Source of the DNA: SHZI01 sp038214295
GTDB lineage: Bacteria > Pseudomonadota > Gammaproteobacteria > Steroidobacterales > GCA-2729495
Length of the DNA stretch: 64,000 bases
Assembly (NCBI GenBank): GCA_038214295.1
Contig: JBBQSA010000007.1
Coordinates: 23,919 to 87,918, forward strand
Direction: 5' to 3'
Of this stretch, positions 61,130 to 64,000 are shown in pieces. A model generated the notes under the pieces. The model was not told where the DNA came from. It ran no database searches and saw only the letters and a list, made by a program, of their open reading frames with translations. The position numbers were made by a program, and so were the translations under genes. How positions within the stretch are numbered: position 1 is the stretch's first letter; every line of letters begins with the position of its first letter.

Positions 61130-61852
61130 ATGAAATTGTCCTTCACCAGGCTGTCGATGTTCCTTGCCGGCGTGATTTTCGCGGTGGTCGGGGCCACGGC
61201 GCAGGACGCCGGCACAACCAACGTGCTCGACACGATGTCGATCACCGACTTCAGGATTTTCAGCCCAACCGGCATTTCACCGCAGTCCAAACCGTTCACG
61301 GCTGACCCGGCACTTGGCCCTGTATGGGTGATCTCGACATTCGTGGCGTCCCCGGAGGACGATTCCGGGGACGGAACCGCGGTATTCGATCTCATGCCGG
61401 ATGGTGTGCCGGTTCCCGCGGGCACGTAATTTTCGACCTTTGAGACCGCGCACATGGCACCGTTGGACCCGGACCAGATGGTCTCCATCACCATGAGCGG
61501 CGCCACCAGGATCCTCACGCAGGACGACCTGAAAGAGCTGATGAGCGAGGAAGACTTCGCGGCGTTCGAGGAGTCGGTGGCGGCGTCGAAACCGTTGCGC
61601 CAGCTGATCAATGTCAATCGCTACTCGGTCCCGGGGGAGGAAACCTTCTTCAGTGTGTCAGCACTGACGGTGGAGAACATCCGGCCGATTTCCCTAGAGC
61701 TTGTCATCGGCCAGGGACCCATTCCACCTGGCGTCCAGCAGTACATTGACCGGACGAATCGCAGCTGGTTCTATCGTTACCGCTATACGCTACTCGGCTT
61801 TGCCTCCGTGCTGGTGGTGGCAGGCTGGGGCTTCCGCCGTATGGCCGCCTAG
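61130..61852 (+). pseudogene. Exported membrane-anchored protein gene interrupted by one in-frame TAA
   Basis: ATG 61130 opens a frame with a signal peptide (LSMFLAGVIFAVVGATAQ). It stops at TAA 61427-61429 after VPAGT and resumes in the same frame with FSTFETAH, then MAPLDPDQMVSITMSG. It continues to a C-terminal membrane helix (YTLLGFASVLVVAGWGF) and a TAG at 61850-61852. The full length is 241 codons including both stops. The two parts read as one protein, with Tyr (TAT/TAC) the simplest original codon. It could be a recent nonsense mutation, a sequencing error or true read-through. No family is recognised. Confidence 0.75.
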
Positions 61853-61989
61853 CGGGTCGATGCCTGACCCAGTGGTACTCCTGCGCGTTGAGCCAGCTGC
61901 CACTGCCGTCAATGTCAGCGGCGATGTCGAGGCCAGGTACCCGAGGATCTGACCCCGAACACCCGCTTCAGCCGCGGCGGTCGCCGCGC

Positions 61990-63999
61990 CTACACGACGG
62001 AGAGGGCTGACGCCGGCTCGCCAAGCCGGTGCGGCCGGTCGATGAAGTACCCCTGGATGAAGTCAACGCCGATGGTCCGCAGGGTTTCGAAGTCCGCCTG
62101 GGTTTCCACCTGTTCCGCGATCACCTTGAAGCCCAGGATCCGCGACACGCTGGTGATGGCGGTCACGACCTGGAAATTGAGCGACTCCGGGCGCAGGTCC
62201 CGGGTGTAGGTGCCGTCGATCTTCAGGTAGTCAATCGACAGGTCCCGGAGCGTGGTGAAGGAGCCGAGACCGCTCCCGAAGTCATCGAGGCCGAACTGGC
62301 AGCCGATGCCGTGCAGCACCGCCACAAAGCGGCGCGCCTGGTCGAAGCGCTCCATGACGGCCAACTCACTCACTTCGAAACAGATCCGGTGCGGCGGCAC
62401 CTGGCTGTGGTCCAGGCACTCCACGACGAAGTCGAGGAACCCGTCCTCCGCGAGGGCCTGGGCTGACAGGTTGATGCTGCAGCTCCGCTCGTCCGGCAGC
62501 CGGATCGCGCCGTGGCCAATCGCCGCCAGCGTCGCCTGGACAACCCACCGGTCGATACTCGCCATCAGCTGGTAGCGCTCGGCGGCCGGGATAAACTGCC
62601 GAGGCGGCACAAGCTTGCCGTCCTCATCGGTCATCCGCAGCAGCACCTCCAGCGCCGGCCCGCGCGTCACCCGGCCCGTGGTGGAAATCACGGGCTGGGC
62701 ATGGATCTCGAAGTGATTCTCCCGCAGCGCCACCTGCAGCTGCCGTAGCCAGTGAATGTCGCCCCGCTGCCGGGCCGAGACCTCGTCCCGCGCAGAGTAG
62801 ACGTGCACGCGGCCCCGGCCCTGCTGCTTGGCCACGTAGCAGGCCGAGTCGGCGGCGCTCAGCAGATCCTTCAGCGTGCCGGTCTCGCGGGAAACCTCCA
62901 CAAGACCGATGCTGATACCGATGGTGAAGATCTTGTCCTGCCAGACGAACCGGTAGTCGCGAATTGCGTTGCACACGTCGTCGGCGATCTGGCGGGCCTT
63001 GTCGAGGGGGCAGCGGATCAGGAGCATGCCGAACTCATCGCCGCCAAGCCGCGCAACAAAGTCAGAGTCGCGGACCTGGTCGCGAATGAGCTTGGCCACT
63101 TCCCGCAGCATGTTGTCGCCGGCCAGGTGGCCACAGGTGTCGTTCACGGCCTTGAAGCGGTCGAGGTCCATGTAGCAAAGGACGGAGTTCACCGAGTCCC
63201 CATGCCCGCCCTCCAGCGCCTCGGCGAGCCGGCGCTCGAATTCCTGCCGGTTGATCAGGCCCGTCAGGGCGTCATGGGAGGCCTGGTAGGAGATCCGGCG
63301 GGTCAGCCCCCTGATTTCGGTGACGTCGTGCATGATCACCACCGCGCCCGCCACGGTATCGCCGGCGCCGATGATCGGCGAGGCGGTGAGTTCCACCGAC
63401 AACTCCTTTTCGCCATCGCCCGCGATCATGAGCGCCCGGCGGCCGAGCCCGACCTGGCGGCGCTCGGCAAGACAGCGCGCGACGGGATCACCGAGATCCT
63501 TCCGGTCGTTCTCGTCGACCAGCGTGATCAGGTCGGTCAGGCGCTTGCCCGTGGCAGCTTCCCGGGTCACACCGGTCAGCTTTTCGGCGGCGCCGTTCAG
63601 GTAGTCGATGACCCCGTCGGTGTCGGCGGTAATGACGCCCTCGCCGATGGATTCCAGGGTGATCTGGGCCTGCTGCTTGCCGCGCCCGAGGTTCGCCTCG
63701 ATGCTTTTGCGGTAGCTGACGTCCCGGGCGATCGACAGGATCGCCTTCTGGCCCCGGTAATCGATCATCGTGCCGGACGCCTCCACCCAGAGGCCGCCCT
63801 CCTCCCCCGAAATCAGCTGGATTTCGTAACGGTCCGGCACCAACTCCCCGGCCAGGCGGCCCGTGATGTTCTTGCGGGTCATGGCACGGTAGGCCGGCCT
63901 GACGAGATCGGTCACCGGGCGGGGGCCGCGAGGGGCAGGGGGCGAACCCCCAACCCGAAACGGCCCCACCAGTGAGAACAAAAACAACCACCCGAGCAC
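61990..63999 (-). CDS. PAS-PAS-GGDEF-EAL cyclic-di-GMP signalling protein, 5' end at window edge
   Basis: At least 669 residues reach the right edge, so the true start is probably outside. A first PAS/PAC segment ends with YRGQKAILSIARDVSYRKS, and a second covers ITLESIGEGVITADTDGVIDYLNGAAEKLTG. The GGDEF domain has an intact RLGGDEFGMLL. The EAL domain has the EVL variant (LEVLLRMTDEDG) with INLSAQAL, FEVSELAVME, LDDFGSGLGS, YLKIDG and IAEQVET retained, so phosphodiesterase activity is plausible. Both synthesis and breakdown of c-di-GMP are possible. The first 25 or so visible residues look unlike a PAS domain. Confidence 0.92.
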   Translation of the reverse strand: MLGWLFLFSLVGPFRVGGSPPAPRGPRPVTDLVRPAYRAMTRKNITGRLAGELVPDRYEIQLISGEEGGLWVEASGTMIDYRGQKAILSIARDVSYRKSIEANLGRGKQQAQITLESIGEGVITADTDGVIDYLNGAAEKLTGVTREAATGKRLTDLITLVDENDRKDLGDPVARCLAERRQVGLGRRALMIAGDGEKELSVELTASPIIGAGDTVAGAVVIMHDVTEIRGLTRRISYQASHDALTGLINRQEFERRLAEALEGGHGDSVNSVLCYMDLDRFKAVNDTCGHLAGDNMLREVAKLIRDQVRDSDFVARLGGDEFGMLLIRCPLDKARQIADDVCNAIRDYRFVWQDKIFTIGISIGLVEVSRETGTLKDLLSAADSACYVAKQQGRGRVHVYSARDEVSARQRGDIHWLRQLQVALRENHFEIHAQPVISTTGRVTRGPALEVLLRMTDEDGKLVPPRQFIPAAERYQLMASIDRWVVQATLAAIGHGAIRLPDERSCSINLSAQALAEDGFLDFVVECLDHSQVPPHRICFEVSELAVMERFDQARRFVAVLHGIGCQFGLDDFGSGLGSFTTLRDLSIDYLKIDGTYTRDLRPESLNFQVVTAITSVSRILGFKVIAEQVETQADFETLRTIGVDFIQGYFIDRPHRLGEPASALSVV

Positions 64000-64000
64000 A

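Overview
The window is a high-GC, densely packed stretch of bacterial chromosome. It looks gammaproteobacterial. The evidence is several clusters in their usual gammaproteobacterial order: petABC-sspAB, murA-ibaG next to kdsD-kdsC-lptC-lptA-lptB-rpoN-hpf-rapZ, and rnpB near rsmI/lpoA/yraN/diaA. Cytochrome b has a PVWY Qo motif. I cannot name a genus. There are no tRNA or rRNA genes, prophage, insertion sequences with a transposase, or CRISPR arrays. The first gene (a penicillin-acylase-type hydrolase) and the last (a PAS-GGDEF-EAL protein) are cut by the window edges.

Layout. 1-2141: penicillin acylase family. 2189-9770 (minus strand): a compact six-gene run of a SqrR/BigR-type persulfide-sensing repressor, sulfide:quinone oxidoreductase, a YgaP-like DUF2892 membrane protein, and a complete RND efflux pump (adaptor, permease, TolC-like channel). 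A divergent OsmC-like thiol protein (9881-10321) lies across an unusually AT-rich control region. This is the most distinctive functional module. 10333-13653: an FAD aromatic-type monooxygenase, an ACS-type MFS transporter and a dienelactone hydrolase, whose start codon lies about 14 nt past the 3' end of rnpB (RNase P RNA). 14102-15805: a CsgG / DUF4810 / GNA1162 lipoprotein trio. 15917-19098: rsmI, a short lpoA, yraN and diaA.

19099-19406 is a non-coding, hairpin-rich block bounded by inverted arms. A half copy lies after hppA (about 59764-59857), and its main stem shows compensatory changes. 19407-23116: sspB-sspA-petC-petB-petA. 23282-24825: murA-ibaG. 24905-31196: the Kdo/LPS-transport/sigma-54 operon, without ptsN or npr. 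31193-35788: patatin phospholipase, peroxiredoxin, a beta-CASP metallo-hydrolase, a LOG-family protein and a doubtful small ORF.

35864-46356 (minus strand) is one tightly coupled run: transketolase, gapA, pgk, glycerate 2-kinase, pyruvate kinase, an SDR-like protein and two tandem Npt/Tlc-like transporters. 46554-51600 (plus): metK, ahcY, a methyltransferase, cpdA and a TraB/GumN protein. 51604-54338 (minus): a membrane protein, mpl, a LON-domain protein and rubredoxin. 54360-59717: rnd, adk, then a PPi-dependent phosphofructokinase beside a K+-insensitive H+-pyrophosphatase. 59718-61989 is the most accessory-like part: REP-like hairpins, a GH16 lipoprotein, a 19-bp inverted repeat and a gene broken by one in-frame stop.

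The genes suggest an aerobic, respiratory organism (bc1 complex) that handles sulfide and persulfide stress. It appears to use pyrophosphate as an energy currency at the phosphofructokinase step and has a linked triose-phosphate/glycerate/pyruvate pathway.
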